Shown here one piece after another: positions 27,847 to 37,172 of a DNA stretch of 64,000 nt. Below the pieces are notes generated by a model. That model saw only the letters and a program-made list of their open reading frames with translations, made no database searches and was not told the DNA's origin. The position numbers were made by a program, and so were the translations under genes. Every line of letters begins with the position of its first letter. Position 1 is the stretch's first letter. The stretch covers positions 1,426,001-1,490,000 of the forward strand of contig CAKKNE010000003.1 in NCBI GenBank assembly GCA_918797485.1, in the 5' to 3' direction. The DNA is from Pelagomonas calceolata (Eukaryota; Sar; Pelagophyceae; Pelagomonadales; Pelagomonadaceae).

Positions 27847-30333
27847 TCAACGGAGCCGCTCCGCCAAACTCCGCTGCGTCGACCGCGCCAAAGACCCCTG
27901 CGTCGTGCTCCCGCTCCCAAAGCGGCACGACGTCAGCTTGTAGCCCCAGTTGCCCTCGTCGTCGCGCTGGTGCATGAGGTAGCTTTGATCCCGTAACACG
28001 TCCACGAGCTCGTCGACCGCGCCCCCGACGCCGCCGCGGCGCGCGACCTCCATGATGTCGTCCAATCGAAACCACGGCGACCGTAGTCTCTCAGACTCGG
28101 CGTGGAGGAGATCCCTCAACTTCTTCACGGCTTTTGCGGCGGACATGCCCGACGTCTGGCGACTAAAGTCCACATTCCCGTCCGCCCCCGTGCAGGCGTC
28201 CCGCACGGAATCCTTCATGAGCGCGACGACGTCCCGGGCGTCGTCCTCCGTCACGACGGACCGGTTCTCGATCTTTGCCCTAGCTTGCGCCAAGCGCACC
28301 AGGGACTCCAATTGGCGAGTGGTAATCGGCATGGCGCGGCCCGGAGCAGCTAAAGACGCCTCCCTCCTTAATTCCAGGTAGGTCTTCTGCAATAAAACAG
28401 CGGCCTTCGTGTCCAGGCGCGGGTGGCACCGTCTCCTGACATACGAGCAGTACGTCCGCAACTCGCGCGTGGACAAGACCTCGTCCAGGGCGTTCGCACC
28501 TTCTCGCAATTTCGCTTCGAGGGTCTTGGCATCGGACGTGGGCATGCTCGAGCCAGGCGAGCAGCCCGACGACCTACGTTTACGAAAAGATGGCCGCGGG
28601 CCCGCGTTCTTGCCCCGATGCGCGTCCAACACGTGTCTGGATAAGAGTTCATCGCGCCCTTCGTCCGGGTCGTCGACCAACAAAAACACCAAGTCAAATC
28701 TCGACAGCAAGGGCGCCGACAGCCGCACGTTCTCCGCGACCGTGCGCGCGCGATCGTAACTCCCGCCCGCCGGGTTCGCCGCGGCGAGGATCGCCGTCCG
28801 CGCTTGGAGCGTCGCGACGACGCCGGCCTTCGCTATCGAAATCTGCTGCTGCTCCATGGCCTCCAGCAGACCCGCATGTTGCCCGCTATCCATCTTGTCG
28901 AACTCGTCGATGCAGCACGCGCCCCGATCGCCCAGGACCACCGCCCCGGCCTCTAACGCGGGTGCGCCGGACTTGCCTTCCCTTGTGAGTGAGACGGTCA
29001 AGCCTGTTGTTGTAGTAGTGTTCCCGCACACATAAACGGCGCGCGGCGCGACGGCTGCCGCGGCTCTTAACATCTGCGACTTGCCTAATCCAGGGTCGCC
29101 GACCACCAACACGTGGGAGTTACATCTTACCTGGATGCTCTCCTTTGCAGCATCGTTTTCTCTTCGTCTTTTCGCCGAGCCGTCGGCGTCCGCGTCGTCG
29201 GACACTGCTGCTCGCTCGTCCGTGCCGCCGAACAGCCCTAGCAATAATCCTAACTTGACTAACTCGTGGCCGTAGATGCGCGGCGCGAACGACGCCACGA
29301 TCAACGAGAGGGGGTCTTCGTGCCGACAAACGCCCTCGACCAATGCCCTTTCCTCTTGGTCGTCCTCCTCCTCTTGGCAGTCGTACTCGCTCTTTTGTTG
29401 GGAGGAGCCGGCCTCCGCTTCTCTCGAAGCATTGACGATGGAATTGGCAGCCAGATACATGACGGACGTAGCTTGCTGTAGAGCTCTCCTATCCTTCCGG
29501 CCCGCCGCGACGGCCGCGTTGACCACTCTCACTATTCCAGCCACGACAACAACGTCCCCGGGAGCGCATTTGTCCACCAAGCCAGTCCCGACGCACTCGA
29601 CATCTAATGAACGAGGTATTCTACCAGCATCATCATCGAGCGTCTTCGCATCATCTAACTGCTGCTGGACCCTTATCTTCTGGACGTCTACTGTTTTGGC
29701 GGTGTCTCTTAATAAATCAAATTTCCGCGACTTACAATCGCCACCATCACAACGACTGGGTGCGCGGTACTCGCCCCGCCTGAATCTCATTCGCATCGCG
29801 AACTGCGGATCCGACGCCCCGAGGAAGCACTGAGCACAAGAGAAGGACGCTTCCGTCACGAGGGGTTTTACCGGACCGACACGTGTGACCGTGGCTCTGA
29901 TGGACACTAATCTATCCACGACATCTGAACGTAAAGCCGCTAAGGGCGTTTCCGGCGTGGCGTTCCGCAACCTCAAAATTGTCGGAGGCGGCCGCTTCTG
30001 CTCCCTCGGTAGAAACTCCTTGAGCACCAGATCGGCCGCCACGCCCAACTGCCGCAGCACCTTATCCGGTGTGTTTGCGAGACATGGTCCGATGTCGCCG
30101 ACTAGTTCGCCGAGGACTTCCACGAATCGCGCGTATTCCACGATCAGGTCGCCGCCCGTGTGATCCCTCAGGAATTCGGCACCGGCATCCTGAAACCACG
30201 GCTCGAAGTACAGGTTGACGATCTCGGCGTCGCTGTCGAGGCAGGGGATCGCGTCGCCGCGCTCGAAGCGGTCCCACTCGCAGCGTACTCGGAGCACCTC
30301 GGGGCTGTCGATGGCGTGCGGCTGCGTGGTCAT
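27847..30333 (-). CDS. MCM8: MCM8 DNA helicase
   Basis: Single exon, 828 residues from MTTQPHAIDSPEVL (an ATG 33 bases upstream is possible). N-terminal OB and zinc region: RLVSIRATVTRVGPVKPLV, CAQC...CDGGDCKS, PRSLDVECVGTGLVDKCAPGDVVVVAGIV. AAA+ core: IYGHELVKLGLLLGLFGG, Walker A GDPGLGKSQML, Walker B CIDEFDKM, arginine-finger region LLSRFDLVF. A C-terminal winged-helix region ends GNWGYKLTS. The GDPGLGKS form and the LVDKC..GD stretch are typical of MCM8 rather than MCM2-7. MCM8 acts with MCM9 in homologous recombination. Confidence 0.92.
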   Translation of the reverse strand: MTTQPHAIDSPEVLRVRCEWDRFERGDAIPCLDSDAEIVNLYFEPWFQDAGAEFLRDHTGGDLIVEYARFVEVLGELVGDIGPCLANTPDKVLRQLGVAADLVLKEFLPREQKRPPPTILRLRNATPETPLAALRSDVVDRLVSIRATVTRVGPVKPLVTEASFSCAQCFLGASDPQFAMRMRFRRGEYRAPSRCDGGDCKSRKFDLLRDTAKTVDVQKIRVQQQLDDAKTLDDDAGRIPRSLDVECVGTGLVDKCAPGDVVVVAGIVRVVNAAVAAGRKDRRALQQATSVMYLAANSIVNASREAEAGSSQQKSEYDCQEEEDDQEERALVEGVCRHEDPLSLIVASFAPRIYGHELVKLGLLLGLFGGTDERAAVSDDADADGSAKRRRENDAAKESIQVRCNSHVLVVGDPGLGKSQMLRAAAAVAPRAVYVCGNTTTTTGLTVSLTREGKSGAPALEAGAVVLGDRGACCIDEFDKMDSGQHAGLLEAMEQQQISIAKAGVVATLQARTAILAAANPAGGSYDRARTVAENVRLSAPLLSRFDLVFLLVDDPDEGRDELLSRHVLDAHRGKNAGPRPSFRKRRSSGCSPGSSMPTSDAKTLEAKLREGANALDEVLSTRELRTYCSYVRRRCHPRLDTKAAVLLQKTYLELRREASLAAPGRAMPITTRQLESLVRLAQARAKIENRSVVTEDDARDVVALMKDSVRDACTGADGNVDFSRQTSGMSAAKAVKKLRDLLHAESERLRSPWFRLDDIMEVARRGGVGGAVDELVDVLRDQSYLMHQRDDEGNWGYKLTSCRFGSGSTTQGSLARSTQRSLAERLR

Positions 30334-30735
30334 TGTCGCGGCGGTGGCGCGCGGACCGTCTGGCAAGAATGGTCCTGAGCGGAGGTCGTCGCTAACGCTT
30401 TTTTTCGGCGCGGAACGCCAAGCGCAGAAGTTCTGAGCAGCGATGAGCCGCCTTACGCTGCGATATCGACGCCTATGGGCTTTTGCGCGCGCGCGGCTTT
30501 TGAGCTTGCTAGTGTCTTACAGGCCGCTAGCATTAAATTTTTACGGCGCCCTTTTTTTGGCTAGCTTACGGGAGCGCCAGCGGCCAGCAGATCTACACAC
30601 TCTTAAGGAGGTCTCTCGATACACATCGATACGACGCCGCAGCGTGCACTCGCCTCCAGCGCCTCCGAGTGCCGCCCTGGCTGCCAATTCCAAAAGCCAG
30701 CAAAAAGACGGCTCGAGCCGAGTAGGTAGCCTCCC
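30334..30735. other. Divergent promoter region with motif copy 5
   Basis: Between MCM8 and the Myb-like gene. The motif lies at 30506-30529, about 173 bases from the MCM8 start and 207 from the other. Confidence 0.5.
30506..30529 (+). promoter_or_regulatory. GCTAG promoter motif, copy 5 (fullest form)
   Basis: GCTAGTGTCTTACAGG then CCGCTAGC. Taken here as the reference copy. Confidence 0.65.
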
Positions 30736-31221
30736 ATGGCTAGCCTCACGCGCCCCGCGGCCTGGACCGAGGCGGAGCAAAAGCAGCTCGAAACGCTCGC
30801 GCGGCGCTACCCCTCGTCCGAGCACTCGCTCGTGACGCAGTGCGCCAAGATCGCCGCGGGGCTCCCGCGCAAATCTATTCGAGACGTCGGCGCGCGCCTA
30901 CGGCTGCTCGCGCTGGACCCGCTCGCGACGGCGCAGCCCGCGCGGCCCGGCACGGCGCGCCACGCGGCGCTCGAGAAGCAGTGCCGCGACCTCCTCCAAC
31001 AAAACGTCGCCGTCGTCAGCGAGATGCGCGAGAACTTGCACAAAATCCAGCTGATGGACAACATCCCGCTCATGCGGCGCTTCGACGCGAACGTCCGCGC
31101 GACCTTCGAGACGCTCGAGGCCCTGGAATCCGAGGCACAGATGCCGCCCTTCCCGCTGGAGGTGAACACGATGTACCTCGCGGGCGGCGGCGGGCTCCCG
31201 CCGCCGCCGCCGCTCGCGTGA
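30736..31221 (+). CDS. Myb/SANT-like small nuclear protein
   Basis: 161 residues. N-terminal Myb-like domain: AAWTEAEQKQLETLARRYPS, CAKIAAGLPRKSIRDVGARLRLL. The C-terminal half LQQNVAVVSEMRENLHKIQLMDNIPLMRRFDANV and the ending MPPFPLEVNTMYL resemble a conserved plant and protist family of small Myb-like proteins of unknown role. A Gly/Pro tail follows. Probably nuclear. Confidence 0.75.
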   Translation: MASLTRPAAWTEAEQKQLETLARRYPSSEHSLVTQCAKIAAGLPRKSIRDVGARLRLLALDPLATAQPARPGTARHAALEKQCRDLLQQNVAVVSEMRENLHKIQLMDNIPLMRRFDANVRATFETLEALESEAQMPPFPLEVNTMYLAGGGGLPPPPPLA

Positions 31222-31239
31222 CGGGATATATGAATTAAG

Positions 31240-31320
31240 AGAAGCATATACCATCGAGCCAGATGGATCCCTACTAGGACCCTAGGGGCGGGGAGAACAC
31301 GCCATCGCCGCGGGATCATC
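31240..31320. repeat. Introner-like remnant, intergenic
   Basis: TACCATCGAGCCAGATGG and, further on, ACACGCCATCGCCGCGGGATC, between the convergent Myb-like and ARM-like genes. Only half-palindromes remain. Confidence 0.4.
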
Positions 31321-31333
31321 AATATAAGCAACT

Positions 31334-33007
31334 TCAATTAACCTTCCGCCGACTCCGCGGGTTCTCGCCGTCGCCCAGCGCCGCCCGCAGCTTCGTGAAG
31401 AGCAGGTCCGCGACGGCCTCGTCCGTCGCCGCCACCGGCACTAGTAAAGGCGCCAGCGCCTTCACGCGCGCCCGGGCGTCGATGTCCGCGTGGGCCAACG
31501 CCGCCAGCAGCGCCGCCGCGATGCGCACCGTCTCGGCCCGCACCGATCGAGGCGGTGCCAGTCGATCCCCCGTGTCGTCCGTCGGCGGGAGGGGCGGCGC
31601 CGCAATATCAGAAGGTAAGCGTCCGACACAACACAAACCGCCGCGCGCGTGCTCGTAAACGGGCGGTCGGGCCGCGGGCGGTTCTGCCGGACCGCTCGCC
31701 AGCGCCGGCGGCTCGGCGTAGCGCGCGTGGGCCGCGGCTATTACAGCGGCAGCTAAATCGACGACGTTGCGCCGAGCTGCCACCGTCGCCGCGGACAGCG
31801 GTCCCGCGTCCACGAGGAGCAATAGTGCTTCCAACGCCGCGAGGCGGCACTCCGAGTCCACTATTCTCATATCATCTAAATCATGAAAAGCGAGGCGGTC
31901 CCGGCAGAGCTTCGCGACGTCTTGCGGCGTCTTCGCGAACGCGACGTTGTTCCACTCCGAGCTTCGGAGTTGGCCCAACGCCTCGAGGCTCCTCAAAGCC
32001 ATGTGGCGCTGGTGCATTTTCAGGCGCGCCAGCGCCCCGGGCTGCCTGAGTGCGTCCGCCAATCTGACAGATACTTTTGAGACGTCATTCTGATGAGGTA
32101 ATAATAAAGTAGACGCGTCCCGCGCCGCGCCGAAGTGTAGACCGGCGCGGATGACGCGGAAGACTCTCCTAGCTAGCCTCGCCTTGAGTCGAGGTTCGTC
32201 GCCGCATAACCCGCCTTCCACCCGTCTACAGCGGTGGATCGGCGGCGCGAGGCCCGGTAGACCCGCCGCCGCCCGTAATACTCTTTGTGTCGCGACATCA
32301 CCATCAAAACCCCGCAACAAGTAATGCCTCAGGATCGGCTGTTCCAAAAAAGCGCCGCCAATCTCGACGTGCTTGACCACAGACACGAGTATATCAATCG
32401 CGAAGGCGGCACTCTCCAAGCCTAATAACTCGGGTTCTAACAAATCCAGCACGTGATGCAGCAGCACGGGGTGGTTCGCGATCGCGCCTCGATTGACTGG
32501 CACTTGCGCGAGATTCCTTAAAATGGCCAACAACGCCCGAGCTAACCTTGATTCCGCCTTCCTCGCTTTGAGATCCACATTTACAGCAGTTAACTTCCAG
32601 GCCCAGGGGTCCTCGTCATCGCAATCGGTTGACGACGACGGTCGTAATAAAGGCAACGCTTGATCGAGTGCCGCCGCGACGCCGTCGAGCAACGGTCGCC
32701 TTTCTTCCAGGTTGTCGACCTCCACAGCAACAACTTCCAACTCCGCAGAACAAGTAAGCAACAAATTGACGGTCTTGTAGAAGTCCTTGTGCTGCGGGCC
32801 TTGGGGCAAAATCGCCCCGCTCTTCATCACAACGTGCATCGCGCCCAGCTCAGCAGAATCGGGGATGCGCCGCGGGCCGGCCCGCGCCGAAAACTTCTTG
32901 ATGACGGGCGGGCCCCCCGTGAAGCGCCTCCGCATCTTCTTCGGCTCTGCCGGGCGCCGCTTCTTCGGCTCGCCGGGTGTTGGTTGCGGCGGTTGCGACA
33001 TGTCCAC
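31334..33007 (-). CDS. ARM-like helical protein, perhaps related to BAF250/ARID subunits
   Basis: 557 residues, single exon. A basic start (KKRRPAEPKKMRRRF) is followed by helical repeats. The stretch LARALLAILRNLAQVPVNRGAIANHPVLLHHVLDLL resembles the C-terminal helical domain of ARID1/BAF250, and an early segment GAILPQGPQHKDFYKTVNLLLT is also ordered. No ARID DNA-binding domain is present. A SWI/SNF link is weak inference. Confidence 0.5.
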   Translation of the reverse strand: MDMSQPPQPTPGEPKKRRPAEPKKMRRRFTGGPPVIKKFSARAGPRRIPDSAELGAMHVVMKSGAILPQGPQHKDFYKTVNLLLTCSAELEVVAVEVDNLEERRPLLDGVAAALDQALPLLRPSSSTDCDDEDPWAWKLTAVNVDLKARKAESRLARALLAILRNLAQVPVNRGAIANHPVLLHHVLDLLEPELLGLESAAFAIDILVSVVKHVEIGGAFLEQPILRHYLLRGFDGDVATQRVLRAAAGLPGLAPPIHRCRRVEGGLCGDEPRLKARLARRVFRVIRAGLHFGAARDASTLLLPHQNDVSKVSVRLADALRQPGALARLKMHQRHMALRSLEALGQLRSSEWNNVAFAKTPQDVAKLCRDRLAFHDLDDMRIVDSECRLAALEALLLLVDAGPLSAATVAARRNVVDLAAAVIAAAHARYAEPPALASGPAEPPAARPPVYEHARGGLCCVGRLPSDIAAPPLPPTDDTGDRLAPPRSVRAETVRIAAALLAALAHADIDARARVKALAPLLVPVAATDEAVADLLFTKLRAALGDGENPRSRRKVN

Positions 33008-33222
33008 GTCCTTTTGGGCTTGGTCTTACGGTGGGTAGCGATGCCGCGGCCTGAGCTCTCCTAGCTGGTGGTGCAGAGGCACCTTAGCAAGCGCACCGGT
33101 GGACTCGTAACGCCGGCGACGAGCTGCGATGCGAGAGTGGTGCTACAGCATGCGTTAGACAGTGCGTACGTGTCTCGGTAAGCACTCTGTCGGCAGCCAC
33201 GCGCTCGCATGCGCACGGACAA

Positions 33223-33245
33223 GCTAGCGTCCGTAAGACACTAGC
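33223..33245 (-). promoter_or_regulatory. GCTAG promoter motif, copy 6
   Basis: GCTAGCGTCCG then TAAGACACTAGC, about 216 bases upstream of the ARM-like gene. Confidence 0.6.
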
Positions 33246-33869
33246 ATGCGCGACCTTGCCTGTGCAGCTGTTCGAGTATCGTTCCGTTCGCTACTGGTCC
33301 AAAGAGATCAATGGGACACGTACTGGGGGCCGAAAAAGGAAATATTTTTAATTCGCGGTGACGGTGCCCCACGGTCTATGGCGGCTGCACCAGTGGAATC
33401 CTGTCAATCCCTGCCAAACAGGTCTCCCTGGGGTCGCCTAGGGTCGGTACTATACACGTGCAAGCGCCTACGTCGCGTACGCCGCCGCTTCAAGCATTTT
33501 TGGTCGATTTCTCTCAGCAGCCCGCGGCGCTATAGCATTTTTAGGGCTAGTTTGCTTTTATAGCCCTCCGAGAGCACTAGGCCGCCGCGTCGATGGCGTA
33601 TGCGGTACAGGCGCTTACCCACTACTAGACCTACCTCAGAGGGAGTTCTGGAGCCGACCTGCATCCGAAAAAAGTAAATAATTAGGACCCGATGGCGCCC
33701 CGTCCCCGTAAAAAACGTCAATTTTTCTAGGGCCCCAGGAATCGTAATAGCGGTCTCGTCGGGTCCCATACTACCCCACCGATAGTCAATTACGAGTATA
33801 TGACATCTACACGCCGAGAAGGGTACTTTTGGCTGCCCACGCTCGGGACGTGAACATCTGCATCTGGAC

Positions 33870-34520
33870 CTCGCGCAAGTCGGTCAGTCATGAAACAAAT
33901 GATCGCGTTATGGTCCATGGTGATGGTACACGGGCTGATGGTCGCAGATTCAGGCTGCGTGCCCATTTAAGCCAGATCGTGGGGCTCCGAGTCCGACAAG
34001 GCGCGAGTTGGAAACGGGACCGGTCATTCAATGTGGTAGTCATCCAGGCCGGTTATATGGCCCGTCCCACAACCGAAACGCCTAAAACGCGAATTTATTT
34101 CACAACTCACCGGTCTGGGGCCTTTCCGGTGCCTCGCGTACGTACCGTCGTCCGCGGAGAACGGGCAAGTCGGTCGATTGTGAATAGAACAACGGCGTTA
34201 TGATCCATCTGGATGGTGGCGTCGCTGATATTGTCTGGGTCTACTAATTTGCCCGTCTTTACATGAAGGCGAGGTCGCGAAGTCGACGAATCCCGCGGCT
34301 CATACGGATCAAGAGACTGGGCTCAATAAATATTGAGGCGGGCTGGATGGAATCTACCCCCACCAAACGGAATGAAACGAACATAAACTCGGGAGTTGTC
34401 TAGTAGAATTCTTTTCCCGCCCTCCGAGCGCGGGCCGTCGGCTCCGGTTCCGTCGATTGTGGATGAAAACTGGACTGGAGTTGATATAATGTCCCATTTG
34501 GACGGTAGATGGCGCCACCA
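33870..34520. repeat. Decayed tandem repeat, period about 280-290 bases
   Basis: Copy 1 at 33875 and copy 2 at 34165 share GCAAGTCGGTC, then GCGTTATGRTCCAT, then GATGGT and CTGAT. Copy 3 at 34452 shares GTCGATTGTG with copy 2, then ATAATG.CCCAT, GGA.GGTA. Spacings are 290 and about 279. No coding potential seen. Confidence 0.6.
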
Positions 34521-34861
34521 AACGCTGGTGTGTTTTGAAAACTCGTAAGACTCATCCGTGAATGTCGCGGGCGGTGCCTTCCGGGAGGCGCGAGGGTATG
34601 TTCCCGGGCCGCTACTCTGAAATATTTGGTCTCGGCGAACGACCAGGATGTATTCTGAATTTGGGCCATTCTTTTGACGCTATCGAAGCGTATCTTTAAA
34701 ATAGCTAGTGTGTCGATTACGCTAGCTCCGATTTTTATTGCAAGCCGGCTAACGCCTTCTGGGAGTTGGACAGCGGCTCGACGGAACTTCCGTGAGAAGA
34801 CGCCATCGACGCGGTGCCTACTAGTAAACGTGGGGGATTCGGTCTTACACAAGCTTGCTCC

Positions 34862-35344
34862 TCAGGTCTCCTGCGTGGCTTCCCAGTCCTGCGACACTTG
34901 CGGCGGGCTCGAGTCCTCCGGCCGCGCGCGCTTCCGCGGCGCTTCCGCGGCGCCCTCGCCGGCCGCCGGCGCGGCGAGCTGCTTGCGCTTGTCGGCGACG
35001 CGGCGGTCGAACTGGACGCCCGCCTTGAAGTAGTCGAGGCGCGAGGGGGCGGCCATGTGCAATAACTCCTCCTCGATGGCCGTCACGGTGTCGAGCAGCT
35101 CCTCGTAGGTCTTGCACTGGTCGGCGTAGGCCGCGCGGAGCTTGGAGCGCACGCCCGTCCGCTCCTCGACCGTGAGGAACCGGCGCCACTCGAGCGGCGG
35201 CTTGGCGGCGGCGCCGTTGCGCTGGCGCTGGAGCGGCATCGACGCGGCGCGCGCGAGCCCGTCCCGCGAGCTGCTGCTGCTGATGTTGCCGGCGTCGGAG
35301 GTGAGCGCGGTCTGCGCGAGGTTGAAGAGGGCGGCGCCCGACAT
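34862..35344 (-). CDS. Small KIX-like protein
   Basis: 160 residues from MSGAALFNLAQTAL. The middle (about 52-120), PPLEWRRFLTVEERTGVRSKL, then YEELLDTVTAIEEELLHMA and SRLDYFKAGVQFDRRV, matches the pattern of the KIX three-helix domain of Mediator tail subunits (EWR...R..., IE..., A.SR.DY). The tail is disordered with a basic patch PRKRARPED. It would bind activator peptides if the call is right. Low sequence information makes this tentative. Confidence 0.5.
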   Translation of the reverse strand: MSGAALFNLAQTALTSDAGNISSSSSRDGLARAASMPLQRQRNGAAAKPPLEWRRFLTVEERTGVRSKLRAAYADQCKTYEELLDTVTAIEEELLHMAAPSRLDYFKAGVQFDRRVADKRKQLAAPAAGEGAAEAPRKRARPEDSSPPQVSQDWEATQET

Positions 35345-35959
35345 TGTATCGGTGTGTGCGCTGTGACGGCCTGCGCGCGGCGTCGGGTTAAAGCGCTGCC
35401 GCCGCCGCGTCCGAGACGAAACCACCCAGGGCGTCGCCGCGCGACCGGCGGCGCAGTGATTCGCGTGCGCAGCGGCGCGGCGTATGCTACGAGCGCGCGC
35501 GAGCCGCCGCGGGAGGCGCGCGCCGCGCCCGCCTCGTAACCGCACCCCCTCGCGTGTTCCGCTGTTTACAGCTGCTACAGACGCTGGTGACGCGCGCCAA
35601 GCTCAGTAGTGCTTCTCGTGTGTATGCTTTGATACGTGCGCTAGCCGCGCTGTGTATTTTTAGCTGCGCGCGGCTGTTTAGAGCAGCCGGGGACCTTTCC
35701 CTTGCGCACCTCCTCGCGGATGTGGGTGGCTAACAAAAGCGCCGGAAGCTCTGGTAAAAGGCAAGGAGAGGTAGTCGGAATGGGAGGGAGGGAGCTCTGC
35801 TCGGCAGTATGTTTGCGTAGGTGGCGGGTTTTGCGCCCAAAATGCCCACAAAAAGTGGCTAAACCAAATTCCACGGCCTGCCGCCTTGATCTGCGCTCGC
35901 AGCATCAATAATTTGTGGTACAGTTGACGAATTCGAAAGCTCAGGTTGCCAGAGGCAGT
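35345..35959. other. Divergent promoter region
   Basis: 615 bases between the KIX-like gene and the kinase-like gene. No gene; a single GCTAGC half-site near 35639. Confidence 0.3.
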
Positions 35960-37011
35960 ATGAAGCCCGCAGAGGCAAAGCGCCTCGCAGCTCTCGCAGA
36001 CTGTGAAGGCGACGCATGGAAGGCGAAATCCATTCAAAGATTGTGGGCAGGAATGGGAACGATCTATGAGCTGTCGTGCGGCGACGAGCGCATCATTGCC
36101 AAAGTCGTAAAGCTGCCAAAGCGCTGCGACAGCGTCGGCGACCGGCGCAAGGCGAAATCGTACGAGTGCGAAGCAGCATTCTACCGGGACGGCTATGCCG
36201 CACAGCTGCTGGACGCCGGCGTCGTGGTCCCGAGGCCGCTGCACGTCGAGGCACGCAGCGATGGCGTCACCATAGTCATGTCGCGCCTCGACGGCAGACC
36301 GGGAGCGTTCGACCGGCGCGGGACGGAGACGGCGCTTGCTGCGTTAGCCCGGCTCCATGCGTGCTTCTGGGGGCCAAGGGCCGACGAGGCGGTCGCTGGG
36401 GGACTCCAGGAACAGGGCACGATGTGGTGCGTTCACGAGTCAGAAACGTCGATGTCCCTTCTCGATGGTCACTTCCACGCAGGTACTTGGACACGAGAGC
36501 CGACGAGTTCGCGTCAATGCCGACAAAGGGGTGGGAGGGGCGGTTAAGATTAGCGGCCAAAGCCATCGACGCGCGACTCAAAGCCGATCCGATGCAGAGC
36601 GTCGTCCACGGCGACCCCAAAGACGCGAACTTTTACTTCGCGGCGGACGGCACGCCGCAGCTCTACGATTTTCAGTACTGCGGCAAGGCCTGTCCCGCGA
36701 AGGACGTGGCCTACTGCTTGTGCTGCGGGTCGTCGGCGTGGGACGCGGCGGACGAACTGGCGCGCGGCTACCATCGGGATCTGTCCACCGCGCTGGCGTC
36801 GCGCGGTGAAGAGCCGCCACCCGTCGACGAGTTCCTCGAGACGCTCCAACTGGCCTACGCGGACCTCGGCCGGTGGATGAGCGGCTGGGGCTGGTGGGGC
36901 AACGACCTCGAGCCCCGCATCTGTCGACTCCTGGACCGCCTCGACGGCGGCACAGCCCTCGCGTCGGCGGAGGAGTATGGAGCGGCCGTCGCGCGCGAGT
37001 TCCCTGTGTGA
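35960..37011 (+). CDS. APH/choline-kinase-like phosphotransferase
   Basis: Two exons (35960-36426, 36483-37011), about 331 residues from MKPAEAKRLAALADC. Kinase-like fold of the aminoglycoside phosphotransferase/EcKinase group: IIAKVVKLPKR (ATP lysine), ALARLHACFWG, catalytic loop VVHGDPKDANFYF (HGDxxxxN), and metal-binding YDFQYCGKACPAKDVAYCL. The substrate is unknown; relatives act on choline, ecdysteroids or antibiotics. Splicing at 36427 gives TMWYLDTRADEF, restoring a continuous helix. Confidence 0.8.
36427..36482 (+). mobile_element. Very short introner-derived intron
   Basis: 56 bases, donor GTGCGTTC, acceptor CACTTCCACGCAG, phase 2. Only ACGTCGATGTCCC and TTCTCGATGGTCAC remain of the core. 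It is among the shortest introns in the window. Confidence 0.75.
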
Positions 37012-37172
37012 TGTAATGAAGCCCCTCGGACGATCTCTCCGAGACGCCCTGACGTCGGCTTGACGCCGTCGACGAGGGAATGTAACCTGTACTGCTACTA
37101 CTTGTAGGACCGTCGCCGCGGGGCCAGGACGATAAGTACACATCGTGTTTACCCGGGAGAGGACACCAGCAC

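Larger units (their letters stand above)
33008..34861. other. Long gene-poor region with decayed tandem repeats
   Basis: About 1.85 kb, visibly richer in A/T than the genes around it. It holds the promoter motif (33223-33245), a GTCGATGGCGT introner half (33583-33612), three copies of a decayed repeat (33870-34520) and another introner half near 34797-34822. The open frame on the minus strand at 34400-34852 is not convincing. Confidence 0.55.

Noticed and set aside
34400-34852. Minus-strand open frame of 150 residues in the gene-poor stretch
   Set aside because: Overlaps the decayed repeat and an introner half; no start context or family signal.
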